From Pseudomonas putida W15Oct28 (GTDB lineage: Bacteria > Pseudomonadota > Gammaproteobacteria > Pseudomonadales > Pseudomonadaceae), in contig NZ_JENB01000003.1 in NCBI RefSeq assembly GCF_000708715.2, positions 63,754-127,753 of the forward strand: a DNA stretch of 64,000 nt, written 5' to 3'. Below, one piece after another: positions 18,721 through 27,907 of the stretch (positions are counted from its first letter, which is position 1; each line of letters begins with the position of its first letter). The position numbers and the translations under genes were made by a program. The notes below the pieces were generated by a model. The model saw only the letters and a program-made list of their open reading frames with translations, was not told the DNA's origin and did no database searches.

Positions 18721-19629
18721 ATGGATGAACTGCGCAAGATCGACCTCAACCTGCTACTCGCCCTGCATGCCCTGCTCAGCGAAAAGCACGTGACCCGTGC
18801 CGCCCTGCGTCTGCACCGCAGCCAACCCGCGGTCAGCCACGCATTAGCGCAACTGCGCAAACACTTTGACGACCCCTTGCTGGTACGCCAAGGCGGCGGC
18901 ATGGCCCTCACCTCCCGGGCCCAGTCGCTGGTAAAACCGCTACAGGATGCCCTCAGCAATCTCAACGGCCTGCTGGCGACCCCGCAGTTCGAGCCAGCCA
19001 AAGCCCAGCGCCGCTTCCGGCTGTCGCTGTCCGACTACTCCTCGCGCATCATCCTGCCGCCCCTGCTGCGCCACCTGCGCCAGGTAGCACCCGGTGTGGA
19101 CCTGGCTATCAGCCAGGCCAGCCGCGAAACCATGCTGGCGCAACTGCTCGATGGCGAACTGGACCTGGCACTGGGCCTGTTCCCCGAACTGCCTCAGGAC
19201 ATCACCGCCCAGCCCCTGTTTGCCGACCATTTCATCAGTGTTGCCGATCGCCAGGTGTTGCCAGCCAGCGGCGACCTTAGCCTGGAAGACTGGCTGGCAC
19301 GCCCGCACGTGTTGATGGCCATGCGCCCGGATGCCTTCGATGAAATAGAGCGCGCGCTGGCAGCATTGGGCCTGCGCCGCCGTATTGCCTTGGCCTTGCC
19401 GCACTGGAGCGCGGCAGTAGAGGTACTCGCCGGCACCGACCTGATCCTGACGGTGGCCAGCCGCGCAGTGGGCTCCTTGCGCCAGCACAAGACACTGCGC
19501 CAGTTCACGCCGCCACTGGCCATTCCCTCGTTCGATTACCAGCAGGCCTGGCACAGCCGCAAGGACAGCGACCCCGGGCACCGCTGGCTGCGCGAAACCG
19601 TGTGGGCCTGCAGCCAGCCGGGGCGCTGA
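18721..19629 (+). CDS. LysR-family transcriptional regulator (NodD-like N-terminus)
   Basis: A 302-residue regulator opening DLNLLLALHALLSEKHVTRA with the recognition helix in SQPAVSHALAQLRKHF (about residues 37-52), a form common in NodD/SyrM-like LysR proteins. The effector domain follows from about residue 90. Its stop codon directly abuts that of the convergent DMT gene with no base between. It is divergent from the YeeE gene and may regulate either neighbour. Confidence 0.9.
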   Translation: MDELRKIDLNLLLALHALLSEKHVTRAALRLHRSQPAVSHALAQLRKHFDDPLLVRQGGGMALTSRAQSLVKPLQDALSNLNGLLATPQFEPAKAQRRFRLSLSDYSSRIILPPLLRHLRQVAPGVDLAISQASRETMLAQLLDGELDLALGLFPELPQDITAQPLFADHFISVADRQVLPASGDLSLEDWLARPHVLMAMRPDAFDEIERALAALGLRRRIALALPHWSAAVEVLAGTDLILTVASRAVGSLRQHKTLRQFTPPLAIPSFDYQQAWHSRKDSDPGHRWLRETVWACSQPGR

Positions 19630-20148
19630 TCAGCCTTCTGGCTGTTTCACAGCGGTGATTGCACTGGTCGCTGGCGCCGTCGACCAGGTGCCTTGCACCA
19701 ACAGCACGCCACACAGGATCAGCACTACGCCTGCCACCCTGGCCAGGCTCAGCGGCTTGCCTCCCAGCCCCATCACCCCGAAGTGGTCGGCAAGCACTGC
19801 CGTGATGATCTGCCCTGCCACTACCAACACCAGAAATCCCGCCGCGCCGAGTTTGGGCGTAAGCGCTGCAGCCCCAGCCACATACATCGCCCCCAGCACA
19901 CCGCCAATCCAGAGCCACCAGGGCCCCTGCAGGGCCTTGCCCAGGTCTGGTACGGGCACCCTGAGAATCAGCAGTGCGGCGATTACCACCAGCGAACTCA
20001 CCGTCAACGACGTGAATGCCCCCCACAACCAATGCCCCAGGGCACGGCCAACGGCGGCATTACCTGCAGCCTGGAACGGCAGCACCGCCCCGGCAAGCAA
20101 CGCCAAGGCAAAGGGAAGCACCAGAAGGCACAGGGTTTTACTGAACAT
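19630..20148 (-). CDS. DMT-superfamily small exporter (DUF606/YdcZ-like)
   Basis: A 172-residue protein with about five hydrophobic helices spread over its length and the motif AMYVAGAAALTPKLGAAGF, typical of the DUF606 (YdcZ) family, half-size relatives of EamA transporters. GAGGAG precedes the ATG. Function in this family is poorly known; it probably acts as a dimer. The convergent arrangement with the LysR gene leaves no room for an intergenic terminator. Confidence 0.82.
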   Translation of the reverse strand: MFSKTLCLLVLPFALALLAGAVLPFQAAGNAAVGRALGHWLWGAFTSLTVSSLVVIAALLILRVPVPDLGKALQGPWWLWIGGVLGAMYVAGAAALTPKLGAAGFLVLVVAGQIITAVLADHFGVMGLGGKPLSLARVAGVVLILCGVLLVQGTWSTAPATSAITAVKQPEG

Positions 20149-20374
20149 GGCAGCTCCTCATTGCTGAAAAACGTTCAGGCAATGATCCGGAATTCTCTGC
20201 ATTGATGGAAATCGAAAACATGCACGGACACTATTCGTCCCGCGCATATACGCAGCGGTTGCGATTTGCCCAGGATGAGCATTTTGGCGTGCTCGGTTGG
20301 CGTACAGCATCCGTCGTCATGCGGAGCATCACGACGGATTCATGCGGGCAACCGTAGCCTGTCTCAGTGAATCC

Positions 20375-20956
20375 TCAGCGCGACGTTTCGACGCGCAGCA
20401 CTTCGGTAAAGATCGCATCGACCGTCTGGCCGACCTTGAGATTCTTCATGCGGGCCTGCAAGTCCGGGTTTTCGACCTTGACCACCTGCAACTTGCCCTC
20501 CGGTGGCAGCAGGCTCACTTCATGCTTCTTGAGGTCGACCTTCTTGATCTGCGAGGTGACCCGGACCTGGCGGAATGCCTCGCCGCCCGGGTTTGGGTTT
20601 TGCGCAGTGGCGCGAATGGTGCCGGACTCCTCGCTGGCCTTGGGCGCCCCGCCCACATCGGTGTTGAGCACATAGGCCACGGCACGCGTCACGTATATGT
20701 CCACCTGGTCACCCACCTTGAGGTTAGGCAGGGCCTTGGCCTTTTCCGTGAGCTGGAACGTCACATCCTTCTTGTCATCGGGGCCTTTCACCGTGACCTG
20801 GCGGTTGGCCAGATCGATGGCTGTAACCTGTGTGGTGACGTGGCTTTCAAGCGCCTCGCTGGCAATCGGGATATCGGCAGCCTGCACCGTGAAGCTGGCA
20901 GCGGATGCCAGCGTGGCCAGGGCAACAGCACGAGCGAGAGAGCGAATCGGGTTCAT
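20375..20956 (-). CDS. Periplasmic protein with two related beta-strand repeats
   Basis: A 193-residue protein with a signal peptide (residues 1-26, ending QAA). The mature part holds two similar units, one with VTAIDLANRQVTVKG and LKVGDQVDIYVTRAV, the other with IKKVDLKKHEVSLLP and LKVGQTVDAIFTEVL. Each looks like an OB-like small beta fold as in metal or ligand-binding periplasmic proteins, but I do not recognise a named family. GGAAG precedes the ATG. It is divergent from the TonB receptor gene. A 226-base gap on its other side holds no visible gene. Confidence 0.75.
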   Translation of the reverse strand: MNPIRSLARAVALATLASAASFTVQAADIPIASEALESHVTTQVTAIDLANRQVTVKGPDDKKDVTFQLTEKAKALPNLKVGDQVDIYVTRAVAYVLNTDVGGAPKASEESGTIRATAQNPNPGGEAFRQVRVTSQIKKVDLKKHEVSLLPPEGKLQVVKVENPDLQARMKNLKVGQTVDAIFTEVLRVETSR

Positions 20957-21098
20957 AGGCCTGCTTCCATGTGATCAAGACCGGATAGGAGCGCGAAATG
21001 TTCACGCGCCCACAAGCATAGCCGCTGCCCACCGCCTTGCCGGCCTCGTCCTTTGCGACGCATTTCGTCTCTATCTCGCCAATCTCACCCTTGTAATA

Positions 21099-21117
21099 GC
21101 AAATGCGAATTCTTTAC
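21099..21117. promoter_or_regulatory. Possible Fur box
   Basis: GCAAATGCGAATTCTTTAC matches 11 of 19 positions of the classical Fur consensus, including the AAT-G and AAT cores, in the AT-rich gap 66 bases before the TonB receptor gene. Iron control of siderophore receptors is established; this particular site is a guess. Confidence 0.45.
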
Positions 21118-21182
21118 ACTTGATTTACATTTACAAATCATTACTATTCGTGACCTTCCAAAACAACAAAGAGTCACCTGTA

Positions 21183-23315
21183 ATGGCAAAAAGGTCTGTT
21201 GCACCAGCATCCATTTCCATGCTGGGCCTGCTGGTTGTGCCTGTTGTTCAAGCGGCCGTTCCAACCGAACCACAGGGCAGCCTTGCCCTGCCCGCCACTG
21301 CCGTTACCAGCGCCTACGAGCAACAAAGCTACAAGGCCAGCGAAAGCCGCAGCGCCATGAAGATTGACGCGCCGCTGCGCGATATCCCGCAAACCGTCAA
21401 CGTCGTGCCTGAAAGCGTGATCAAGGACCAGGGCGCGCAATCCATGGAAGACGTGCTGAAGAACGTGCCCGGCATCGGCCTGTCCAACGGTGACGGCCAG
21501 CGCGACCAGGTGACCATTCGCGGCTTCAGCGCCATTGGTGACATGTACATCGACGGGGTGCGCGACGACGCCCTGTACTTCCGCGACTTGTCGAACATCG
21601 AGCGCGTCGAAGTCATCAAGGGCCCGGCTGCCGTGCTGTATGGCCGCGGTTCTTCCGGCGGCCTGATCAACAGCATCAGCAAGAAGCCAAGTTTCACGCC
21701 CAAGCGTGAAGTCGGCATGAACTTCGACAGCGAGGGCAAGCGCCGTACCCAGTTCGACACCGGCTGGGCCGACCCGCAAGGTAACCAAGCCTACCGCGTG
21801 ACCGGCGCCTTCGAAGACAGCGACACCTTCCGCGACGATGGCTACATCGACCGCAAGGCCATTGCGCCGTCGGCCTACTTCCGCCTGTCCGACGACCTGG
21901 AGCTGAACCTGGGCGCCACCTACCTGTACGACAAGCGCCTGATCGACTTCGGCATCCCGGCGCTGGGCAACCGGCCGGTGGACGTGGACCGCGACAAGCG
22001 CTTCGGCTCTGGCGATGCCGACCAGGACTACGCCCGCAGCGAAGTGTTCTCGCTGACCGCAAGCCTGGACTACCGCATCAACGACAGCTTTACCCTGACC
22101 AACACCAGCCGCTACTACCGCTACGACCTGGACCGCAACAACACCCTGGCCGACAGCAGCCCGACGCGCTTCGTCACCGCGCCCGACGGCGAACTGCTGA
22201 TCAAGCTCAACCGCGGCAACGTGGCCCGCGACGAGTACGGCGTGTTCAACCAGACCGAGCTCAAGCAACAGGCGCAACTGGCCGGCATGCAGCACAACCT
22301 GCTGTATGGCGTTGAGGTGGGCTTTCAGGACAAGTACCAGCGCGTGCTGAGCCAGAACAACGTGGCCCAGGTGCCGGTTTACCGCGACGCCCTGGTGCCG
22401 GTACCCGACGATGCCGCCAACCTGTCGTCCAAGGGCACCAACTTCCAGCAGACCACCGGCCTGTACCTGCAGGACATGATCGAGCTGAACGAGCACTGGA
22501 AGGCCCTGGTGGGCGTGCGTTATGACATCTTCGGCCAGGAGTACGACGACGACCGCGTGCAGAACGTCGACCTCGACCGTACCGACAAGACCTGGAGCCC
22601 ACGCGCCGGCCTTGTCTACCAGCCAGACGCCATCCAGTCCTACTACGTATCGGTCAGCCGCAGCTACCAGCCTTCGGGTGAGGTGTTCGCGGTCAGCCCG
22701 ACCAACCAGCACCTGGAGCCGGAAGAAACCACCAACTACGAAATCGGCGCCAAGTGGGACCTGCTCGACAGCCGCCTGTCGCTGACCGCAGCGGTTTTCC
22801 GGCTGGAACGCACCAACATGAAGACTGCCGACCCGGCCAACCCCAACCTGACCGTGCTGGCCGGCGAACAACGCACCGACGGCTTCGAGGCCACCGTGAG
22901 CGGTCAGCTCACGGACAAGTGGCAGGTCTATGCCGGCTACGCCTACCTGGATGCGGAGATCACCAAGTCCAACAGCAAGACCAACGGCGTGGCCAACGAA
23001 GGCCAGACCCCGACCCTGACGCCGCGTAACAGCGCCAACGTCTGGCTGGTACGTACCCTGACCCCGGAGTGGCGCGTGGCCGCCGGTGCCAACTACGTAG
23101 ACGAACGCTACACCGCGCTCGACAACGTGGTGGTGATGCCGGGCTACACCACCTTCGACGCCGCACTGCTGTACAGCGTGCCGCAGTGGGATGCCGCGCT
23201 GCGCCTGAAGAACGTGTTCGACCGCGACTACTATGCGTCTGCGCACGGCTCGGTGGACCTGATTACCCCGGGGGCACCGCGTACGCTGGAAGCCAGCTTC
23301 AACTACCGCTTCTGA
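21183..23315 (+). CDS. TonB-dependent catecholate-siderophore receptor (Fiu/PiuA-like)
   Basis: A 710-residue outer-membrane receptor. After a signal peptide (residues 1-24) comes the plug domain with APLRDIPQTVNVVPESVI, VPGIGLSNGDGQRDQVTIRG and IKGPAAVLYGRGSSGGLIN, then a 22-strand barrel ending in NYRF with the C-terminal phenylalanine. The YIDGVRDDALYFRDLSNIER stretch is typical of Fiu-like receptors that import monocatechol or dihydroxybenzoyl-iron complexes and some catechol antibiotics. The ATG at 21183 is chosen because it begins a signal peptide; the open frame extends upstream without support. Confidence 0.93.
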   Translation: MAKRSVAPASISMLGLLVVPVVQAAVPTEPQGSLALPATAVTSAYEQQSYKASESRSAMKIDAPLRDIPQTVNVVPESVIKDQGAQSMEDVLKNVPGIGLSNGDGQRDQVTIRGFSAIGDMYIDGVRDDALYFRDLSNIERVEVIKGPAAVLYGRGSSGGLINSISKKPSFTPKREVGMNFDSEGKRRTQFDTGWADPQGNQAYRVTGAFEDSDTFRDDGYIDRKAIAPSAYFRLSDDLELNLGATYLYDKRLIDFGIPALGNRPVDVDRDKRFGSGDADQDYARSEVFSLTASLDYRINDSFTLTNTSRYYRYDLDRNNTLADSSPTRFVTAPDGELLIKLNRGNVARDEYGVFNQTELKQQAQLAGMQHNLLYGVEVGFQDKYQRVLSQNNVAQVPVYRDALVPVPDDAANLSSKGTNFQQTTGLYLQDMIELNEHWKALVGVRYDIFGQEYDDDRVQNVDLDRTDKTWSPRAGLVYQPDAIQSYYVSVSRSYQPSGEVFAVSPTNQHLEPEETTNYEIGAKWDLLDSRLSLTAAVFRLERTNMKTADPANPNLTVLAGEQRTDGFEATVSGQLTDKWQVYAGYAYLDAEITKSNSKTNGVANEGQTPTLTPRNSANVWLVRTLTPEWRVAAGANYVDERYTALDNVVVMPGYTTFDAALLYSVPQWDAALRLKNVFDRDYYASAHGSVDLITPGAPRTLEASFNYRF

Positions 23316-23345
23316 TCTTTGTGCAATGCCTGTCAGCCAGCAATT

Positions 23346-23465
23346 GGGGCCGCTTTGCGGCCCATCGCCGGCAAGCCGGGCTCCCACAGGGACAGCATGA
23401 GGCTTGAGGTTTGCGCCGTACCTGTGGGAGCCCGGCTTGCCGGCGATGGGCTGCGCAGCAGCCCC
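23346..23465. repeat. REP pair (CGCCGGCAAGCC subtype)
   Basis: GGGGCCGCTTTGCGGCCCAT with CGCCGGCAAGCCGGGCTCCC at the left, and the inverse GTGGGAGCCCGGCTTGCCGG ending GCTGCGCAGCAGCCCC at the right. It separates the convergent receptor and sorbosone-dehydrogenase genes. Confidence 0.82.
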
Positions 23466-23506
23466 AAAGTGCGCGGGGAGACAGGGCAAGCTTTACAGGT
23501 AGTCAT

Positions 23507-24799
23507 TCAGCGATTACGCGTCACCCGCCACACCGTATTGGCCAGGTCATCGGCAATGATCAACGCCCCACGCGGGTCCACGGTCACCCCCACCGGGCGC
23601 CCACGGGTCTTGCCATCCTCACCGCGAAAGCCCGTGGCAAAGTCGATTGGCTCGCCTGCCGGCCGGCCATTGCTGAACGGCACGAAAATCACCTTGTAGC
23701 CAACCGGATCAGGCCGGTTCCAGCTGCCGTGCTCGCCCACGAACACCCCGTCGGCAAAGCCCTTGCCCATGGCCGGGATCGAGAAGTCGACACCCAATGC
23801 AGCCACATGCGAGCCCAGGCTGTAGTCCGGTTTGATCGCTGCAGCGACCTTGTTCGGGTTTTGCGGCCGCACCCGATCATCTACATTCTGCCCCCAGTAG
23901 CTGTAAGGCCAACCATAGAAGCCACCTTCACGCACCGAAGTGAGGTAGTCGGGCACCAGGTCGGGGCCCAGTTCATCCCGCTCGTTGACCACCGTCCACA
24001 ACTGCCCGGTCTGCGGTTGAATGGTCAATGCCGTCGGGTTGCGCAAGCCGGTGGCGTAGGGCCGGTGCGCGCCGGTTTCGGCATCGACCTGCCAGACCAT
24101 CGCCCGATCGATCTCCACCTCCAGGCCGCGCTCGGTGATGTTGCTGTTCGAGCCTATCCCCACATACAGGTAACGACCATCCGGGCTGATCGTCAGCGCC
24201 TTGGTCCAGTGGTGGTTGATCTCGGCCGGCAGGTCGGTGACCTTGGAGGGCGGGCCGTCGGCCTGGGTCTGGCCTTCCTTGTAGTCGAAGCGCACCAGCG
24301 CATCCTGGTTGGCCACATACAGCTTGCCGTCGGCATAGGCCAACCCATACGGTGCATTGAGGTTTTCCGCGAACACGGTCTGCACCTCGTAGGTGCCATC
24401 GCCGTCGGCATCGCGCAACAAGGTCAGGCGGTTGCCACCCTTGACCTGCGTATTGCCCTTGGCCTTGATCTGGCTGGCGATCACATCCTTGGGCTTGAGC
24501 TTGGCCGCGCTGCCGCCCCTGCCCTCGGCCACCAGAATGTCGCCATTGGGCAGCACCAGGCTCTGCCGCGGAATCTTCAGGTCAGTGGCAATGGCCGTGA
24601 CGCTGAAGCCCTCCGGCACGGTCGGCTTCTGCTCGCCCCACGCAATCGGCTGGGCAATCTTCATGCTAGGCAGCAACCCGCGCTGCGGCGCGGGCAACTT
24701 CGGGTCCGGGCCATGGGCCTGGGTTGCTTCGCCGTCGCCACCGCAGGCACCCAGCATCAGCGCCATGCTCAACAGGCTCAATGCATGCAAAGTCTTCAT
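23507..24799 (-). CDS. PQQ-type sorbosone/glucose dehydrogenase-like lipoprotein
   Basis: A 430-residue beta-propeller protein of the L-sorbosone dehydrogenase/soluble glucose dehydrogenase family. The N-terminus is a lipoprotein signal with lipobox MLGAC (Cys about residue 19), so it should be anchored in the envelope. Blade motifs GLAYADGKLYVANQDALVRF, TGLRNPTAL and GEHGSWNRPDPVGY are visible, the last being a family hallmark. It would oxidise a sugar or aldose-like substrate with PQQ. GGAGG precedes the ATG, which overlaps the end of the upstream DUF2231 gene by 4 bases. Confidence 0.88.
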   Translation of the reverse strand: MKTLHALSLLSMALMLGACGGDGEATQAHGPDPKLPAPQRGLLPSMKIAQPIAWGEQKPTVPEGFSVTAIATDLKIPRQSLVLPNGDILVAEGRGGSAAKLKPKDVIASQIKAKGNTQVKGGNRLTLLRDADGDGTYEVQTVFAENLNAPYGLAYADGKLYVANQDALVRFDYKEGQTQADGPPSKVTDLPAEINHHWTKALTISPDGRYLYVGIGSNSNITERGLEVEIDRAMVWQVDAETGAHRPYATGLRNPTALTIQPQTGQLWTVVNERDELGPDLVPDYLTSVREGGFYGWPYSYWGQNVDDRVRPQNPNKVAAAIKPDYSLGSHVAALGVDFSIPAMGKGFADGVFVGEHGSWNRPDPVGYKVIFVPFSNGRPAGEPIDFATGFRGEDGKTRGRPVGVTVDPRGALIIADDLANTVWRVTRNR

Positions 24800-25224
24800 G
24801 CCGCACCTCCCGAACGCAGGTTGCTCAAGCCGGTCCAGGCAGCCACCACCGCGAGCAAAGTCACGATTACCGAGAGCACCAGCCCCGACGGCATCACCGC
24901 CCAGGCATCCTTGGCGTGCTCGAACGCATTGATCAGCCCAAGTACCCAGGTCACCAGCAGCAGCACAAAGTACAGCGTGGCGCGCCCGCCCTTGCGTTCG
25001 GCGCGGACCAGGTTGGCCAGCGCGAACAACAGCGCCAGCCCGCAGAACACCAAGGCACCGGCGATCAGCCAGGCCGCGAAGTTGCTCCACTGGATCTGGT
25101 AGCTGTTGAAGTAGGCGATGTCGCTCAGCAATGCGCCAAGGAATAACGGCACACTGCCCGCCAGCAGCAGGGCGTGCAGCGGGCTGGGCGTACAGCGGTA
25201 GAGGGTTTGGTCAGTAGCGGTCAC
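24796..25224 (-). CDS. DUF2231 membrane protein
   Basis: A 142-residue, four-helix inner-membrane protein. PSPLHALLLAGSVPLFLGAL at the start (His near residue 17) and two further helices match DUF2231 proteins, often found beside PQQ or cytochrome-linked dehydrogenases. It starts with GTG at 25224 after AAGGAGG and is translationally coupled by ATGA to the sorbosone-dehydrogenase-like gene, suggesting the two act together, perhaps in electron transfer. Confidence 0.82.
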   Translation of the reverse strand: MTATDQTLYRCTPSPLHALLLAGSVPLFLGALLSDIAYFNSYQIQWSNFAAWLIAGALVFCGLALLFALANLVRAERKGGRATLYFVLLLVTWVLGLINAFEHAKDAWAVMPSGLVLSVIVTLLAVVAAWTGLSNLRSGGAA

Positions 25225-25386
25225 AGTGCCTCCTTTTCATTCAGTGACCCAGGGGGCTGATGGGCTTGCGCCATCAGGTGAGCGCAGGGTGCGCTTAGCA
25301 AAGGAGCCCCTTCACGACGCGATAGTTCACCGCTTCGCTGGAATGAAATATCCTGCAAGGTATTGGATGCACGGCTGGCACATTCC

Positions 25387-25446
25387 CTGTGGAAGCGGGT
25401 TCATCGAGGCGTCGAACCGCCGCGAACACCGGCAAAGCCGATGCCA
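25387..25446. repeat. Degenerate REP fragment
   Basis: CCTGTGGAAGCGGGTTCATC and CGCGAACACCGGCAAAGCCG resemble the two halves of the local REP family but with several changes and no opposite copy. It lies in the 269-base divergent gap before the small lipoprotein gene. Confidence 0.45.
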
Positions 25447-25493
25447 CCCACTGCCTTAAGCTGTAGCGTCCCACTACTACCACGGAGACAACC

Positions 25494-25793
25494 ATGAGCA
25501 GACAACCGATTCGCCCACACGCGTCCTGGGCGCTGGCCACCCTGCTCGCCCTCAGCCTGGCGCTCACCGCAGGCTGCTCCAGCAAATCCGGCAAGGCCCG
25601 CTACGCCACGCCTGCCGCAGGCTCCAATTGCTTCGCCAAAGCGGTGCCCACCACCGGCGAAGGTGGCCTGGCCTGGGGCGATACCCTGAGCATTGCCCGG
25701 CAGAAGTCCATGAACAATTGCATACGTTATGCCGGACGTTCGGGGGGCTCACCCAAGACTTGCCAAGTAGTGATGGCCAAATGCAAGAACTAA
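25494..25793 (+). CDS. Small cysteine-rich lipoprotein
   Basis: A 99-residue protein with a lipoprotein signal, lipobox LTAGC with the acylated Cys near residue 28. The mature part has the pattern SIARQKSMNNCIRYAGRSGG followed by CQVVMAKC, which recalls DUF4189-like proteins (a Cys-GG-Cys-Cys pattern) that may form disulfides in the periplasm. GGAGACAACC precedes the ATG. It is the last gene before the AT-richer effector island. Confidence 0.72.
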   Translation: MSRQPIRPHASWALATLLALSLALTAGCSSKSGKARYATPAAGSNCFAKAVPTTGEGGLAWGDTLSIARQKSMNNCIRYAGRSGGSPKTCQVVMAKCKN

Positions 25794-26110
25794 AAGTTTA
25801 TAGAAATCTTAATAAGTAAGACAACTCCTACAGGAAAGAGCAAACTTTCCACTTACAAAACCACACCCGCGAAACACAAAAAACATTCAAATAAAATATT
25901 ACACTTTCAGCCTCGACCAAGAAGGAGAAATCGAGGCATTGTCTTTCGCCTGCCTCTTAACAAGCCGATCATTTACTCACCTTCTAAAACAAGGAAGATA
26001 TTTCCTGCAGCATAAGCATCAGCCAACTCCCTTCCAGTCTTTATCTGCACTGGAACAGGCCGTTCTACGCGTTTGGTCTTAAAAGACTGCTCTCTGAGCA
26101 AGGAACTCGC
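25794..26110. other. AT-rich leader of the T6SS effector array
   Basis: The 317 bases hold no convincing gene. They are clearly more AT-rich than the surrounding DNA, contain AAATAAAATATTACA-like promoter material, and a GCCTCGA/TCGAGGC stem at 25910-25937. The end carries AAGGAACTCGC, the ribosome site of the first effector. AT-rich DNA of this type is a usual target of MvaT/H-NS silencing. Confidence 0.55.
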
Positions 26111-27904
26111 ATGAGCAATGCTTCCGTTAGCAGTGCCACTTCCGGCCCCGCCTGTAGTGCACGCATCCCCATCCTGCCGGTGCGCTATGCCATCGTGCCA
26201 CGCATCGGCGATTCCCCCGCCTGCCGCTATGCCGGTGCAGGTTTCAACCTGGAGCAAGGCTTCGCCCCGCTGCAACACCAGGACCTACGCTTCAAACGCC
26301 TGGAGCAATGGTTGGACCAGCACGACAGCCCGCTGTACACCGCCCTGGCGCCGTTCAACCCGTTCAAGGACAAGGCGGATTCGATCGGTTCTTTATTCGG
26401 CGCGAGCGACAACGTGATTGAAGGCTTGGTGGGTCGCTTCCCGGCCATGGCCGACATCACCGACCTCACCGCCCAGGCGGTGAATACCGTGGTGCTCAAG
26501 CGCCTGCGTGGGCAGACCCGCTGGGATGCCAGTCATGGTTTGCGTCAGCAGGTGCTGTTGGCGGCGCGTGAGGCGAATGCCGAGAAGGCGTTGGGGTTGT
26601 TGGCGGCGCGCTATCGAATCACCGAACAGGCCATCACGGACAATCCATTTAGCCAGGAGGTACAGAAGTATTTGAAGAGCGGCATGGCGCAGGTTGAGGA
26701 GATGAAACAACTGCGTATCTCGGGTAGCCGGACAATATCGATAGAACTGACCACCACTGCGCGAGTGAAGCCTAACTTTCTCGGGTTGCTTACAACGGGC
26801 GGTGGGGGTGGTTTGAACGCGGGGATGCTGTGGTTCAACATCTTATCGCTCAAGACGGCCTACAACAGCTTGCAGAAGAACAATGCACCGGAATACACCT
26901 TGGGCTTTGCTTCATCGATTTTCGGGGTGATCGGTGCAGCGGCGGCGACGATGGTCAGCGTGCGAGCAACGCAGAAGGCCGTGATGTTGAGATTGAGTCC
27001 GACCGCACCAGGCATGGCCTTTGGCAACGGGATTATCAAGTTCTTAAGTAGTAATCTGTTTGCGCGTTTAGCAGGTTACCCAGCGATAGCATTTAGCCTG
27101 TTCTCTGACTTCGCCAAGGCGTGGCGCCAGAACGAGAATGGAAACCAAGGTGCCGCTGCATACACGCTGGTAGGTGGATTAACGATGGCGCTTGGTTCCG
27201 CTGTCGTCCTCGAGGCTGGACTTGCCGTTGCGGGTGCAACCTCGATAGTGCCTTTTGCCGGATGGGCAGCGGCTGCCCTCGTCCTGGTAGGAGTAGCCAT
27301 TATTGCAGGAGGCCTGTACCTACACGCCAAAGCACATGAGCGCCTTCACAGTCCTATTGAACTTTGGGCAGCACGCAGTATCTTCGGTAATCGCATTAAC
27401 GATGGAGAAGTCCGCCCTGAAATCACTTTGGTCCATGATGAAAAACTACCTGCATTCCCATCGCTGAATGCGGAAATCAAAGCCTGGCACAATGAACATT
27501 ATGGGCCAAAACTACTATCAGCCGAGCAAGCCTTGTCACTTGGCATAACTAAAGTCGACACCCGATGGCATCAGAATAATCACTGGTCCCCGCCGAACTG
27601 GACAGCTATCACACACAACGACGTAGCAACACCTCAACCAACCGTTGAGTTCACAGTGCTGCTACCAGGCTTCGCGCTAGGAATAAGCGAATGGGCTGGA
27701 AGCTTGAGCGCCCCTCGTGACGGTCTAGGAATGGACGTATTCCCAATTGCCCCAACTGGTCGCATCGTGGGTGCTGGATTGGTCCTGCATTTCGAGAACA
27801 TGCTTGCCAACCAAAGTCATGTCTCACTGCATCTCGCTTACAGTGCCAACCAAGGGCTGGACGAAGGCACTGAGATCCAATCAATCTTTCGTCTGGAGCG
27901 CTGA
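26111..27904 (+). CDS. T6SS pore-forming effector A, internally deleted (BTH_I2691/VasX-like)
   Basis: A 597-residue protein almost identical to the full effector at 28778 except that it lacks an exact in-frame segment of 399 codons (the bases equivalent to 28946-30142). Residues 1-56 are the common N-terminus, ending FAPLQH, then the chain jumps to [13 protein letters not shown]. The deletion removes the MIX motif and most of the N-terminal domain but leaves the hydrophobic, probably pore-forming C-terminal half, including the [20 protein letters not shown] helix pair. Reading frame and ribosome site (AAGGAACTCGC) are intact, so a short protein may be made; whether it can be exported is doubtful. 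It could also be a decaying allele. Confidence 0.8.
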   Translation: MSNASVSSATSGPACSARIPILPVRYAIVPRIGDSPACRYAGAGFNLEQGFAPLQHQDLRFKRLEQWLDQHDSPLYTALAPFNPFKDKADSIGSLFGASDNVIEGLVGRFPAMADITDLTAQAVNTVVLKRLRGQTRWDASHGLRQQVLLAAREANAEKALGLLAARYRITEQAITDNPFSQEVQKYLKSGMAQVEEMKQLRISGSRTISIELTTTARVKPNFLGLLTTGGGGGLNAGMLWFNILSLKTAYNSLQKNNAPEYTLGFASSIFGVIGAAAATMVSVRATQKAVMLRLSPTAPGMAFGNGIIKFLSSNLFARLAGYPAIAFSLFSDFAKAWRQNENGNQGAAAYTLVGGLTMALGSAVVLEAGLAVAGATSIVPFAGWAAAALVLVGVAIIAGGLYLHAKAHERLHSPIELWAARSIFGNRINDGEVRPEITLVHDEKLPAFPSLNAEIKAWHNEHYGPKLLSAEQALSLGITKVDTRWHQNNHWSPPNWTAITHNDVATPQPTVEFTVLLPGFALGISEWAGSLSAPRDGLGMDVFPIAPTGRIVGAGLVLHFENMLANQSHVSLHLAYSANQGLDEGTEIQSIFRLER

Positions 27905-27907
27905 TCA

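Noticed and set aside
21174..23489. A 771-codon minus-strand open frame across the TonB receptor
   Set aside because: It mirrors the codon pattern of the receptor gene in high-GC DNA, lacks domains, and the plus strand encodes a complete receptor.
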